Shown: positions 1-7,183 of the stretch, piece after piece
Numbering within the stretch: the first letter of the stretch is position 1
Layout: every line of letters starts with the position of its first letter
IMG/VR virus record: IMGVR_UViG_3300025930_000038
Coordinates: 1-23,247 of that record
Source of the DNA: a virus
Strand: one strand, 5' to 3'
DNA: 23,247 nucleotides
Translations under genes and position numbers: made by a program
Notes under the pieces: model-generated
Databases searched by the model: none
What the model was told of the DNA's origin: nothing
Seen by the model: the letters and a program-made list of their open reading frames with translations, nothing else

Positions 1-175
1 GGGGGGGGGGGAGCAAGGTTTAAAGTCCCATGCCGGGATACCGCCCCGGCCCCACGCGCAACATTTCGCGGAATTCGGGTGGGGGGTGTCCCCGGGGTGC
101 CCCGGTGCTCACCCGGTAGTTGCCGGGTCGTCCCTCCTCGCGCCCTTGGTCGTCCGCCTACGGTGGAGGCGATGA
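1..175. other. Non-coding left edge, possible post-HNH/cos region
   Basis: No credible gene is visible. The first 11 bases are all G. A perfect 6-bp stem (32-37 with 45-50, 7-base loop) follows, then a GC-rich block with runs of G and C at 80-120. In many HK97-type phages a G-rich tract follows the HNH endonuclease gene and the cohesive-end site lies near it. Since this window's right edge ends inside an HNH gene, this stretch may be the continuation of that locus. A cos site is inferred, not shown. Frame 1 is open from base 1, so the end of the HNH gene could still lie here. Confidence 0.4.
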
Positions 176-379
176 GTGCCCGCCCTGCGGTCCCTGCTCC
201 GGCGTCTCGAATTCTGGCTCCTCGGCAATCCCCACGATCCCGCGTGGAAGGCGCAGACACCCGACCAGCGGTTCCGGGGATACGACCCACAACTCGCCCG
301 CCGCGCCGACGCGCGCGCGGCAGCGAAGTGGCGGCGGGCGCGGACGAAGTGGCCGGTGGCCAGGCGGCGCGGGCCATAG
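176..379 (+). CDS. Small unknown phage protein, 67 aa
   Basis: GTG start preceded by GGAGG at 163-167, about 8 bases away, a good ribosome binding site. A stop codon in the same frame lies immediately before the start (173-175). About 85% of codons end in G or C, typical of this genome, whereas the overlapping frame 1 reads with many A/T third positions here. The protein is basic, with a short hydrophobic start and a central stretch FWLLGNPHDPAWKAQTPD. I do not recognise a family. It lies between the presumed cos/HNH region and the ParB-like gene and may be translated together with the latter. Confidence 0.6.
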   Translation: MPALRSLLRRLEFWLLGNPHDPAWKAQTPDQRFRGYDPQLARRADARAAAKWRRARTKWPVARRRGP

Positions 380-1140
380 TCCCCCCCGCCGCCACGTCCG
401 CGTCCGCCCGTCGAGGATCCTCGGCGTTGATCGCGGACCTCGTGGCCGACCCGGAAAACCGACGCACGCACAACGCGCGCAACCTCGACATGGTCGCCGC
501 CTCGCTCCGGCACGTCGGCGCCGCCCGCTCCATCGTGATCGACGAAGGCGACGTCGTCCTCGCGGGCAACGGCGTCACGGCGGCAGCGGCGCAGGCGGGC
601 ATCACGCGCGTCCGGGTGATCGAGGCGGACGGCGATGAGCTGATCGCGGTGCGGCGGCGCGGGCTGACCGCCGAGCAGAAACGCGCGCTGGCGATTTACG
701 ACAACCGCACGGCGGAACTCGCGGAGTGGAACGCGGCGCAGCTCGGGACGGACCTCGCCGCGGGCCTCGATCTGGAGCCGTGGTTCTCGCCCGAGGAACT
801 CGCGGCGCTCGGCGTCGGGTCCGCCGAGGCGCCCGCGGGCGCCGGTGCCGCGACCTTGGCCGAGCGGTTCGGCGTCCCGCCGTTCTCGGTGCTCGACGCG
901 CGCCAGGGCTATTGGCAGGACCGGAAGCGCGCGTGGTTGTCGCTCGGGATCGAATCGGAACTCGGGCGCGGCGCCGGGATTTGGACCGACGACACGCACG
1001 GCAACACGCCCGCCGACCGGCAGGCGAAATATAAAACCGCGGCGCCCGGCGGCAGTCCACGCCCCGCGGCGAAAACGAAGCACGGCAAAACCCAACGGGG
1101 AGATGGACGTGGTCGCACCCTTGCCCGCCCCGCGCGTTGA
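349..1140 (+). CDS. ParB-like nuclease-domain protein
   Basis: The conserved part starts near base 421 with a ParB/sulfiredoxin-like domain: LIADLVADPENRRTHNARNL, then a GNGVTAAAAQAGITRVRV segment matching the GNxRxxAA..AG motif of ParB N-terminal domains. The C-terminal part carries FGVPPFSVLDARQGYWQDRK, a segment I associate with phage ParB-like proteins that accompany DNA methyltransferases. No ParA is present, so a DNA-modification or nuclease role is likelier than plasmid partition. The start is uncertain: GTG 349 (used, overlaps the previous gene) or TTG 427, which has GAGG 9-10 bases upstream. The frame stays open further upstream, but codon use there is wrong. The last 38 bases overlap the next gene. 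Domain call is good; biochemical role is inferred. Confidence 0.8.
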   Translation: MAGGQAARAIVPPAATSASARRGSSALIADLVADPENRRTHNARNLDMVAASLRHVGAARSIVIDEGDVVLAGNGVTAAAAQAGITRVRVIEADGDELIAVRRRGLTAEQKRALAIYDNRTAELAEWNAAQLGTDLAAGLDLEPWFSPEELAALGVGSAEAPAGAGAATLAERFGVPPFSVLDARQGYWQDRKRAWLSLGIESELGRGAGIWTDDTHGNTPADRQAKYKTAAPGGSPRPAAKTKHGKTQRGDGRGRTLARPAR

Positions 1141-1804
1141 GCGCGTCGGCCAGCTGCTCGTGGTCCGCGACGATTTGATCGCGGGCGGCACGAAGGTCCG
1201 CGTGATCCCGCAACTGCTCGTCGGGGCGCGCGAGTTCGTCTACGCATCCCCCGCGGCGGGTTATGCGCAGATCTCGCTGGCGCTGGCGTGCGCCCGCCTC
1301 GGGTTGCGCGCGACGATCTTCTGCGCCGCTCGTCGGGCGTGGCACCCGAGCACCCGCGCAGCGGCGCAGGCGGGCGCCACCATCATCGAAGTGCCCAACG
1401 GGTATATGACCGTCGTTCGCGCGCGTGCACGCGCCTATTGCGCCGTCAGCGGGGCGTGCCTGCTCCCGTTCGGATTCGACTGCCCGCCGTTCGTGGCGGG
1501 CCTCGCGGCGGTCGCGCGCGCGCTCGACCTGGGCGACCCACCGGAGGTGTGGTCCGTGGCGGGCAGCGGGGTGCTCACCCGCGCGTTACAGGCGGCGTGG
1601 CCGCGCTCGGCGTTCGTGGCGGTGCGGATCGGCGCGGTGCCGAAGGTCGGGCGCGCCATCGTCCTGACGGCGCCGGAGCGGTTCGAGCAGGTCGCGAGGT
1701 GCCCGCCGCCGTTTCCGTCCAGCGCGCACTACGACGCGAAGGCGTGGCGCTTCGTCTCGACGCAGGCGCGCCCCGGGGCGGTGTTCTGGAATGTGGGAGG
1801 CTAG
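1103..1804 (+). CDS. Phage PLP-dependent-enzyme-like (fold type II) protein, 233 aa
   Basis: RDDLIAGGTKVRVI (residues 22-35) resembles the GGNKxR motif of ACC deaminase/D-cysteine desulfhydrase-type fold II PLP enzymes, in which the lysine (here K31) binds the cofactor. YASPAAGYAQISLALACARLGL (start and end of this motif at residues 48 and 69) resembles the substrate-binding SN...A..AAxxLG segment, and SVAGSGVL (151-158) could be the phosphate-binding glycine loop. At 233 residues it is shorter than the usual ~320-340, so it may be catalytically reduced. The ATG sits directly behind CGGGGAG, so GTG 1109 is an alternative start. It lies between the ParB-like and methyltransferase genes and overlaps the former. 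Fold assignment is by eye; enzyme activity and substrate are unknown. Confidence 0.6.
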   Translation: MDVVAPLPAPRVERVGQLLVVRDDLIAGGTKVRVIPQLLVGAREFVYASPAAGYAQISLALACARLGLRATIFCAARRAWHPSTRAAAQAGATIIEVPNGYMTVVRARARAYCAVSGACLLPFGFDCPPFVAGLAAVARALDLGDPPEVWSVAGSGVLTRALQAAWPRSAFVAVRIGAVPKVGRAIVLTAPERFEQVARCPPPFPSSAHYDAKAWRFVSTQARPGAVFWNVGG

Positions 1805-2031
1805 ACGCGATACTTCGCGCGCACGGCGGCGATGCCGTCCGCGACGAGACGGTGCGGGTCGTGCCCGATCTGCCGGTAGAACTCGGGGTTCATGTGCGCC
1901 GCCCACCCGCGGGTGATCGTGGCGGTCTCCTCGCCCAGGCGCGGGAACCGGGCGGCAATGCGCAGGGCTTCGACGTGGTCCCCGGCAGCGACCGCCGCCT
2001 TAAGGCGCGAGATTTTCGTGATCGGACCCAT
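1801..2031 (-). CDS. Conserved small phage protein, reverse strand, 76 aa
   Basis: Compact and mainly helical: an N-terminal RLKAAVAAGDHVEALRIAAR segment, then FPRLGEETATITRGW, then FYRQIGHDPHRLVADGIAAV. The pattern matches a small protein I recall next to terminase genes in related temperate phages, annotated only as hypothetical. It lies opposite to its neighbours and is convergent with the PLP-like gene, the two stop codons overlapping by 4 bases. The ATG has no strong ribosome binding site. Function unknown. Confidence 0.7.
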   Translation of the reverse strand: MGPITKISRLKAAVAAGDHVEALRIAARFPRLGEETATITRGWAAHMNPEFYRQIGHDPHRLVADGIAAVRAKYRV

Positions 2032-2114
2032 GACCCGACGAGCTTAGCGTGAGGCCGCATCGAAGGGGACCGGCGCGGGTCTTTGGGCAAGACCTCATGC
2101 GGGGAGAACACATC

Positions 2115-3011
2115 GTGGGCGGAAAACGGCTGACGTGGGTCACCGGCGCCGGAACGGACGAGCGCAGCCAAGCGATTCTCGCGGCAGGACCGGCGCCCCG
2201 CATGGCCCGCCCGCCGCATGGTCCGAACGTGCGGCGCGCCGCCGACGGCACGCTCGACTACCAGCCGACCAACGCGCCGGACGGCGCCGCGTCGGGCACG
2301 TCGGTCTTCGACCCGGTCCTCTGTGAGCTGGCGTATCGGTGGTGGTGCCCGCCCGCGGGGTTGATCGTCGATCCCTTCGCAGGCGGCAGCGTGCGCGGGA
2401 TCGTCGCCAGCAAACTCGGGCGCCGGTATCTCGGCGTCGACCTGCGACCGGAACAAATCGCCGCCAACGAAACCCAGGCCGCGCGCATCTGCGACGACCC
2501 GCGCCCACGGTGGATCGTGGGCGACAGTCGCGCCCTCGGCACGTTCGTCGGCGGCGCCGAGGCGGACTTCGTGTTTAGCTGCCCGCCCTACGGCGATCTG
2601 GAGGTCTACAGCGACGATCCCGCGGATCTCAGCACGCTGGACTATCCCGCGTTCCTCACCGCCTATCGGCAGATCGTCGCCGCGTCGGTCGCGGCGTTGA
2701 AAGCGGATCGGTTCGCGTGCTTCGTCGTCGGGGACCTGCGCGATCGCCAGGGGTTTTATCGGGGCTTCGTGCGCGATACCGAACTCGCGTTCGAAGACGC
2801 CGGTGCGCGGTTTTACAACGAGGCGATCTTGGTGACGTGCCTCGGGTCGCTGCCGATCCGCGTCGGGCGGCAGTTCGACGGCGCGCGGAAACTCGGGAAG
2901 ACGCACCAGAACGTGCTCGTGTTCTGCAAGGGCGACCCGAAGGCCGCGACCGCCGCCGTAGGCGCGGTGGAGCACGGCGACATCGACGGAGCGGCCGCCG
3001 ACCCGCTATAG
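2115..3011 (+). CDS. Orphan SAM-dependent DNA methyltransferase
   Basis: With the GTG start the protein has 298 residues. DPFAGG (86-91) is the SAM-binding motif I of DNA methylases, followed by LGRRYLGVDL (101-110), the acidic motif II region. SCPPYGDLE (155-163) is the catalytic motif IV, a variant of the (D/N/S)PP(Y/F) signature of amino-methyltransferases (N6-adenine or N4-cytosine). Motif I preceding motif IV excludes the beta order. No cognate restriction gene is adjacent, so it probably protects or marks phage DNA. GTG 2115 has GGGGAG 8 bases upstream; ATG 2097 and GTG 2049 are in-frame alternatives without clear sites. It ends 3 bases before the small terminase gene, so both are probably on one transcript. 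Confidence 0.88.
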   Translation: MGGKRLTWVTGAGTDERSQAILAAGPAPRMARPPHGPNVRRAADGTLDYQPTNAPDGAASGTSVFDPVLCELAYRWWCPPAGLIVDPFAGGSVRGIVASKLGRRYLGVDLRPEQIAANETQAARICDDPRPRWIVGDSRALGTFVGGAEADFVFSCPPYGDLEVYSDDPADLSTLDYPAFLTAYRQIVAASVAALKADRFACFVVGDLRDRQGFYRGFVRDTELAFEDAGARFYNEAILVTCLGSLPIRVGRQFDGARKLGKTHQNVLVFCKGDPKAATAAVGAVEHGDIDGAAADPL

Positions 3012-3014
3012 GTC

Positions 3015-3482
3015 ATGCGAGGCCGCAAACCGCAACCAACCGCGCTGAAATTGCTCCGGGGCAATCCCGGGAAGCGTCCGGTGAACTTGCGCGAACCGCA
3101 GCACGGAGCACTCGACGCGGCGGTGCCGCCCGACCTTGTGGACCCGGAGGCGCAGGACGAGTGGCGGCGCCTGGCCGCGGTGCTGATCACGCGCGGGCAG
3201 GTGACGACGGTGGATCGGGCGGTGCTGACGGGTTACTGCGTGAAGTATGCGCAGTGGATCGCGCTGGAACGCGAGGCCGCGAAGCACCCGTGGGTGGTGA
3301 AGACGCCGAGTGGGTATCCGATCCCGAACCCCGCGCTCGGGATGGCGAACAAGGCGTTCGGGTTGATGCTGCAGGCGGCGACCGAACTCGGGATCACGCC
3401 GAGTGCCCGGTCGCGCGTGAGTGCGAACCTCGAACCGTGGGTGCCGACGCCCGACAGCAAGTGGGCGGGCGTGCTGAAATAG
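3015..3482 (+). CDS. terS: Terminase small subunit, P27 family
   Basis: The 155-residue protein begins MRGRKPQPTALKLLRGNPGK, the hallmark N-terminus of P27/phi-105-type small terminases. It continues with a helical domain and ends in the family's typical segment around GITPSARSRVS. The small subunit recognises the packaging site on phage DNA and loads the large subunit. The gene sits 7 bases upstream of the large terminase gene, as expected. Length and order agree with the family. Confidence 0.93.
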   Translation: MRGRKPQPTALKLLRGNPGKRPVNLREPQHGALDAAVPPDLVDPEAQDEWRRLAAVLITRGQVTTVDRAVLTGYCVKYAQWIALEREAAKHPWVVKTPSGYPIPNPALGMANKAFGLMLQAATELGITPSARSRVSANLEPWVPTPDSKWAGVLK

Positions 3483-3489
3483 AGGCCCG

Positions 3490-5031
3490 ATGGCCCGCGC
3501 GTCGAACCCCGCCACGCTGAAACTTCGGCTCATCAACCAGCTGACGCACACCAAGGGTCCATTTGCTGGACAAACGTTCCGCCTGCGGCGCTGGCAGGAA
3601 AAAATCTTGCGCGCACTGTTCGCGGTCGATCCCGCGACCGGTCGCCGGCGGATTCGGCAATGCCTGTTGATGCTGCCGCGGAAGAACGGCAAGTCGGAAC
3701 TCGCGGCGGCGCTGGCGATTGACGGGTTGTTGTTCGACGGCGAGATCGGCGGCGAGGTGTATTCCGCCGCCGCCGACAAGGAACAGGCGGCGCTGGTGTT
3801 CAACGTCGCCGCGCAGATGTTGCGCAACGATCCCGAGCTCCTCGCCGCCTGCGAAATCGTCGACAGCCAGAAGCGGATCGTGCACCGGGCGACCGGCTCG
3901 TTCTACCGCGCGATCAGCGCGGAGGCCTATTCGAAGCACGGCTTCAACGCTTCGCGCGTCATCTACGACGAACTCCACGCGGCACCGTCCCGGGAACTGT
4001 GGGACGTGCTGACATCGAGCACCGGCGCCCGGGCGCAACCGCTCGTGATCGCCATCTCGACCGCAGGCTATGACCGGCACTCGATTCTGTGGGAACTGTA
4101 TTCGCACGCGAAACGGGTCCGCGACAACCCCACGCTCGACCCGTCGTTTCTGCCGGTGCTCTATGAGGCGGCGCCCGACGCCGACTGGACCGACGAGGCC
4201 GTGTGGCGCGCCTGCAACCCGGCGCTCGGGGACTTCCGCAGTCTCGACGAACTGCGCACCGCCTGCGCCCGGGCGAAGGAGATCCCGGCGCAGGAGAACA
4301 CGTTCCGCCGCCTGTATCTGAACCAGTGGACCGAGCAGGCCTCGCGCTGGATCACGATGCCCGCCTGGGACGCGTGCCTTGGACCGATTGACCGCGCCGC
4401 CCTCGCCGGGCGCCGGTGCTTCGTCGGCCTCGACCTCTCGACAACGACGGACCTCACCGCCGCGGTCGCGGTGTTTCCGATGGGCGAGTATTTCGCTGTG
4501 CTCCCGCAGTTCTTCGTGCCCGCCGAGCGCATCCTGCAGCGGGTGACGCGCGACCGGGTGCCCTACGACCAGTGGCAGCGGGACGGGTTTCTCACCGCCA
4601 CGCCGGGTCCCACCGTGAATTACGAATACGTGCGCGCGGTGATCAACGCCTGGGATCAGGAGTTCGACCTGAAGATCGTCGCCTACGACCCGTGGAACGC
4701 GACCGATCTGATCAGCCGTCTCGAACAGGTCGACGGGTTGACGTGTGTCAAAATGCGACAAGGATTCGGGTCGCTGTCGGCGCCGACCAAGTCCCTCGAA
4801 ACCGCGATTCTCTCGAAACGCCTCCGGCACGACGGGCACCCGGTCCTGCGGTGGAATCTGTCCAACGCGGCGGTCGAGTCCGACGCAGCGGGGAACGTGA
4901 AACTGTCGAAGGCCTTGTCGACGGAAAAGATCGACGGCGCGGTCGCGCTGGTGATGGCGCTCGATGCCATGGAACGCCACGACCACACGCCCGCGACCGC
5001 CTATCAGATGTTGATTCTCGGAGGCGCGTGA
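3490..5031 (+). CDS. terL: Terminase large subunit (packaging ATPase-nuclease)
   Basis: 513 residues, the usual size for HK97-type large terminases. The ATPase domain has an atypical Walker A, MLPRKNGKSE (61-70, K68), and Walker B VIYDELH (157-163, D160 and E161). The C-terminal RNase H-like nuclease domain offers three acidic metal ligands: D315 in FVGLDLSTTTDL, D400 in IVAYDPWNATDL and D482 in EKIDGAVAL. It pumps DNA into the prohead through the portal and cuts concatemers. The ATG start fits the conserved N-terminus LTHTKGPFAGQTFRLRRWQ. The stop overlaps the next start (TGATG), suggesting translational coupling. Confidence 0.96.
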   Translation: MARASNPATLKLRLINQLTHTKGPFAGQTFRLRRWQEKILRALFAVDPATGRRRIRQCLLMLPRKNGKSELAAALAIDGLLFDGEIGGEVYSAAADKEQAALVFNVAAQMLRNDPELLAACEIVDSQKRIVHRATGSFYRAISAEAYSKHGFNASRVIYDELHAAPSRELWDVLTSSTGARAQPLVIAISTAGYDRHSILWELYSHAKRVRDNPTLDPSFLPVLYEAAPDADWTDEAVWRACNPALGDFRSLDELRTACARAKEIPAQENTFRRLYLNQWTEQASRWITMPAWDACLGPIDRAALAGRRCFVGLDLSTTTDLTAAVAVFPMGEYFAVLPQFFVPAERILQRVTRDRVPYDQWQRDGFLTATPGPTVNYEYVRAVINAWDQEFDLKIVAYDPWNATDLISRLEQVDGLTCVKMRQGFGSLSAPTKSLETAILSKRLRHDGHPVLRWNLSNAAVESDAAGNVKLSKALSTEKIDGAVALVMALDAMERHDHTPATAYQMLILGGA

Positions 5032-5219
5032 TGGCGAACAATCCCGGACGGCCTCGGATTGACCCGACCGACTGCTCGGTGGTCGTCTCGCTGACGATCC
5101 CCGGACGGACCTTTGACGCGATCTATCGGCGCGCCCAGGCCGCGCGCGTGTCGGTGCCCGAACTCATCCGGCGCGCCCTCGATAAAAAAACAGAAACTCA
5201 CGACCCGCCGACCCGCTGA
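5031..5219 (+). CDS. Small ribbon-helix-helix-like protein, 62 aa
   Basis: The ATG overlaps the terL stop (TGATG). After a polar start, residues 17-51 read as a short beta strand (SVVVSLTIPG) followed by two helices (TFDAIYRRAQAAR and VSVPELIRRALDKK). This is the layout of CopG/Arc ribbon-helix-helix DNA-binding proteins. It could be a small regulator or packaging accessory. The fold is judged from the pattern only. The gene lies 17 bases before the protease-capsid gene. Confidence 0.65.
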   Translation: MANNPGRPRIDPTDCSVVVSLTIPGRTFDAIYRRAQAARVSVPELIRRALDKKTETHDPPTR

Positions 5220-5236
5220 CCCATACTGCGCGCGCG

Positions 5237-7123
5237 GTGATCCAGCACGCGCACGCCCTCCTCGAGCTCAAGGACGCAGGCGGCGCGCCCTCGGCGCGGT
5301 TGCGGTTTTCCGGCACGGCGACCACGCCCGCGCCCGACCGCGCAGGCGACATTCTCGAACCGTTCGGCGCGACCTTCACGAATCCGATCCCGCTGCTCTG
5401 GCACCACGACCGCGAACGCCCGATTGGGTTCGCCACGCTGCATCCCGCGACCGTCGCGGGGATCACGTTTGACGCGACGATTCCGGACATCGAGGATCCT
5501 GGGCCGTTGCGGGATCGGGTGCTGGAGGCGGTGCAGAGCGTCCGCGCCGGGTTCATTCGTGCTGTCTCGGTGGGCTATCGAGTCCTCGACGGCGGGCTGA
5601 CGCGCCTCAAATCCGGCGCCGCCCACATCCGCCAATACGAAATCTGCGAACTGTCCCTCGTGACCGTGCCCGCGAACATGCACGCCACGATTCAGGCGAT
5701 CAAAAGTCTCGACGCCCAATATCTGGCCGCGCCTGGCCGTCTGCCCTCCGGCGCCACGGAGATTCCCGCGACACCCGCGCGCATAAAGGGCGCGCACTCC
5801 ATGACCGTTCACGAACAAATCACCCAATTTGAAAACACGCGCGCCGCGAAGGTGGCGCGCATGGGATCGATCATGGCGACCGCGCAGGACGCCACGCTCG
5901 ACAACACGCAGCGCGAGGAATACGACGGACTGAGCCTCGACGTGAAGACCATCGACGCCGACCTCGTCCGCTTCCGCGATCTCGAAAAGCTGCAAACCGC
6001 GAACGCGACGCGGGTCGACGGCGCGCCGCCGCCCCGGACCGAGGCGCCGTTCTCGGTGTCGGTGAAGTCGAACGTCCCGCCGGGGATCACGTGGGTCCGG
6101 TCGGTCAAGGCGCTCTTGCAGGCGAACGGCGACAGCTATCGCGCGATGGAATACGCGAAGCAATACCGGGATGGGAACGTCGATTTGCTGATCAAGGCCG
6201 CGGTTGCGCCGGGGTCCACAACCGATCCCGCCTGGGCGGGCGCGCTCGTGACGGTGACGAACTTGACGAACGAGTTCATCGCCCTGTCGCGCGCGGCGAC
6301 CATCATCGGCAAGGTGCCGTTCAAGAAGGTGCCGTTCAACGTCTCGATTCCGGCACAGACCGCGGGCGGGACCTACAAGTGGGTCGGCCAGGGCAAGCCA
6401 AAGCCGGTCACCAAGATGCAGCTGGGATCGGTCCAACTCGGAATGGCGAAGGCCTCGGGGATCATCGTGCTCACGGAGGAACTCGTGCGCAGCTCCTCGC
6501 CCGATGCCGAAACCATCGTGCGCGATGAGATGGTCAAGGGCATCGCCGCGTTCCTCGACCAGCAACTGACCGATCCCACGGTCGCGGAAGTGGCGAACGT
6601 CTCACCGGCCTCAATCACGAACGGCGCGTCGACCGCCGCCTCGACGAATGATCCCGCGCAGGACCTCGCCGCGATTGTCGGTTACTTCTCGGGCAACCAA
6701 GTCGGGTTGACGAATCTGACGATCCTGATGTCGGAGGTCAACGCGTTCAACATGGGCTTTGGCACCAACGCGCTCGGCGTGCGGATGTTCCCGGGCATCG
6801 GTCCCGCGGGCGGCAGCACGAACGGCGTGACCATCGTCGCCAGCAACACGGTCGGGGACAAGATCATCGGCATCGCGCCCGAGTATGTGCTGTTCGCGGA
6901 CGACGGCGGCGTCAGTATCGACGTCTCCCGCGAGGCCTCGATCCAGATGAACGACGCGCCGGTGTCACCCGCTGATCCCGCGACGACGGTGTGGTCCTCG
7001 TTGTGGCAGGACAACCTCGTCGGCCTCCGCGCCGAGCGGTTTATCAACTGGAAGAAGTCACGCCCGACCGCCGTTTACTACCTGACCGGCGCCGTCTACA
7101 GTCCCGGCGTCGTCACGCCCTAG
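5237..7123 (+). CDS. Prohead protease-major capsid protein fusion (HK97-like)
   Basis: A single 628-residue reading frame. Residues ~1-165 are an HK97-type prohead protease: LLWHHDRERPIG (53-64; H56 or H57), IRAVSVGYRV (107-116; S111) and YEICELSLVTVPAN (134-147) fit the catalytic His/Ser region and the conserved strand after it. Residues ~189-260 form a helical, charged delta/scaffold region, and ~265-628 an HK97-fold major capsid domain. Fusion would let the protease cut itself and the scaffold off the capsid subunit. ATG 5801 (residue 189) could instead serve as an internal start for capsid alone, though its upstream AAGGG is far (about 12 bases). The GTG start has no clear ribosome binding site. 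Confidence 0.92.
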   Translation: MIQHAHALLELKDAGGAPSARLRFSGTATTPAPDRAGDILEPFGATFTNPIPLLWHHDRERPIGFATLHPATVAGITFDATIPDIEDPGPLRDRVLEAVQSVRAGFIRAVSVGYRVLDGGLTRLKSGAAHIRQYEICELSLVTVPANMHATIQAIKSLDAQYLAAPGRLPSGATEIPATPARIKGAHSMTVHEQITQFENTRAAKVARMGSIMATAQDATLDNTQREEYDGLSLDVKTIDADLVRFRDLEKLQTANATRVDGAPPPRTEAPFSVSVKSNVPPGITWVRSVKALLQANGDSYRAMEYAKQYRDGNVDLLIKAAVAPGSTTDPAWAGALVTVTNLTNEFIALSRAATIIGKVPFKKVPFNVSIPAQTAGGTYKWVGQGKPKPVTKMQLGSVQLGMAKASGIIVLTEELVRSSSPDAETIVRDEMVKGIAAFLDQQLTDPTVAEVANVSPASITNGASTAASTNDPAQDLAAIVGYFSGNQVGLTNLTILMSEVNAFNMGFGTNALGVRMFPGIGPAGGSTNGVTIVASNTVGDKIIGIAPEYVLFADDGGVSIDVSREASIQMNDAPVSPADPATTVWSSLWQDNLVGLRAERFINWKKSRPTAVYYLTGAVYSPGVVTP

Positions 7124-7130
7124 TCCCCGT

Positions 7131-7171
7131 CGCCGCGGGCGCGTCGTGCCTCGGCACGGCGCCCCGCGGCG
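7131..7171 (+). promoter_or_regulatory. Strong hairpin between capsid and portal genes
   Basis: The arms CGCCGCGGGCGCGTCGTGC (from 7131) and GCACGGCGCCCCGCGGCG (to 7171) pair almost perfectly. I count about 18-19 pairs, including one G-T pair, with one bulged base and a CTCG loop. The hairpin starts 7 bases after the capsid stop and ends 12 bases before the portal start. There is no T-run, so it is not a standard terminator. It may stabilise the capsid mRNA 3' end or lower portal translation. Confidence 0.65.
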
Positions 7172-7183
7172 CGTGGGTGCCCC

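Noticed and set aside
79-348. Upstream extension of the ParB-like protein in frame 1
   Set aside because: Many A/T third positions, while the overlapping frame starting at 176 has a good ribosome binding site and normal codon use.
349-1140. Plasmid-type partition (ParABS) system
   Set aside because: No ParA ATPase and no repeated centromere-like sites nearby; the C-terminal part is of the phage methylase-associated kind.
109-1191. Long reverse-strand open frame opposite the ParB-like gene
   Set aside because: Arg/Pro-rich sequence without any motif, opposite a gene with clear ParB motifs; a by-product of high GC.
3394-4986. 530-residue reverse-strand open frame opposite terL
   Set aside because: The plus strand encodes a clear terminase with Walker motifs; the antisense frame shows no domain.
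7131-7171. Intrinsic terminator after the capsid gene
   Set aside because: No T-run follows and the portal gene begins 12 bases later; a full stop would silence essential genes.
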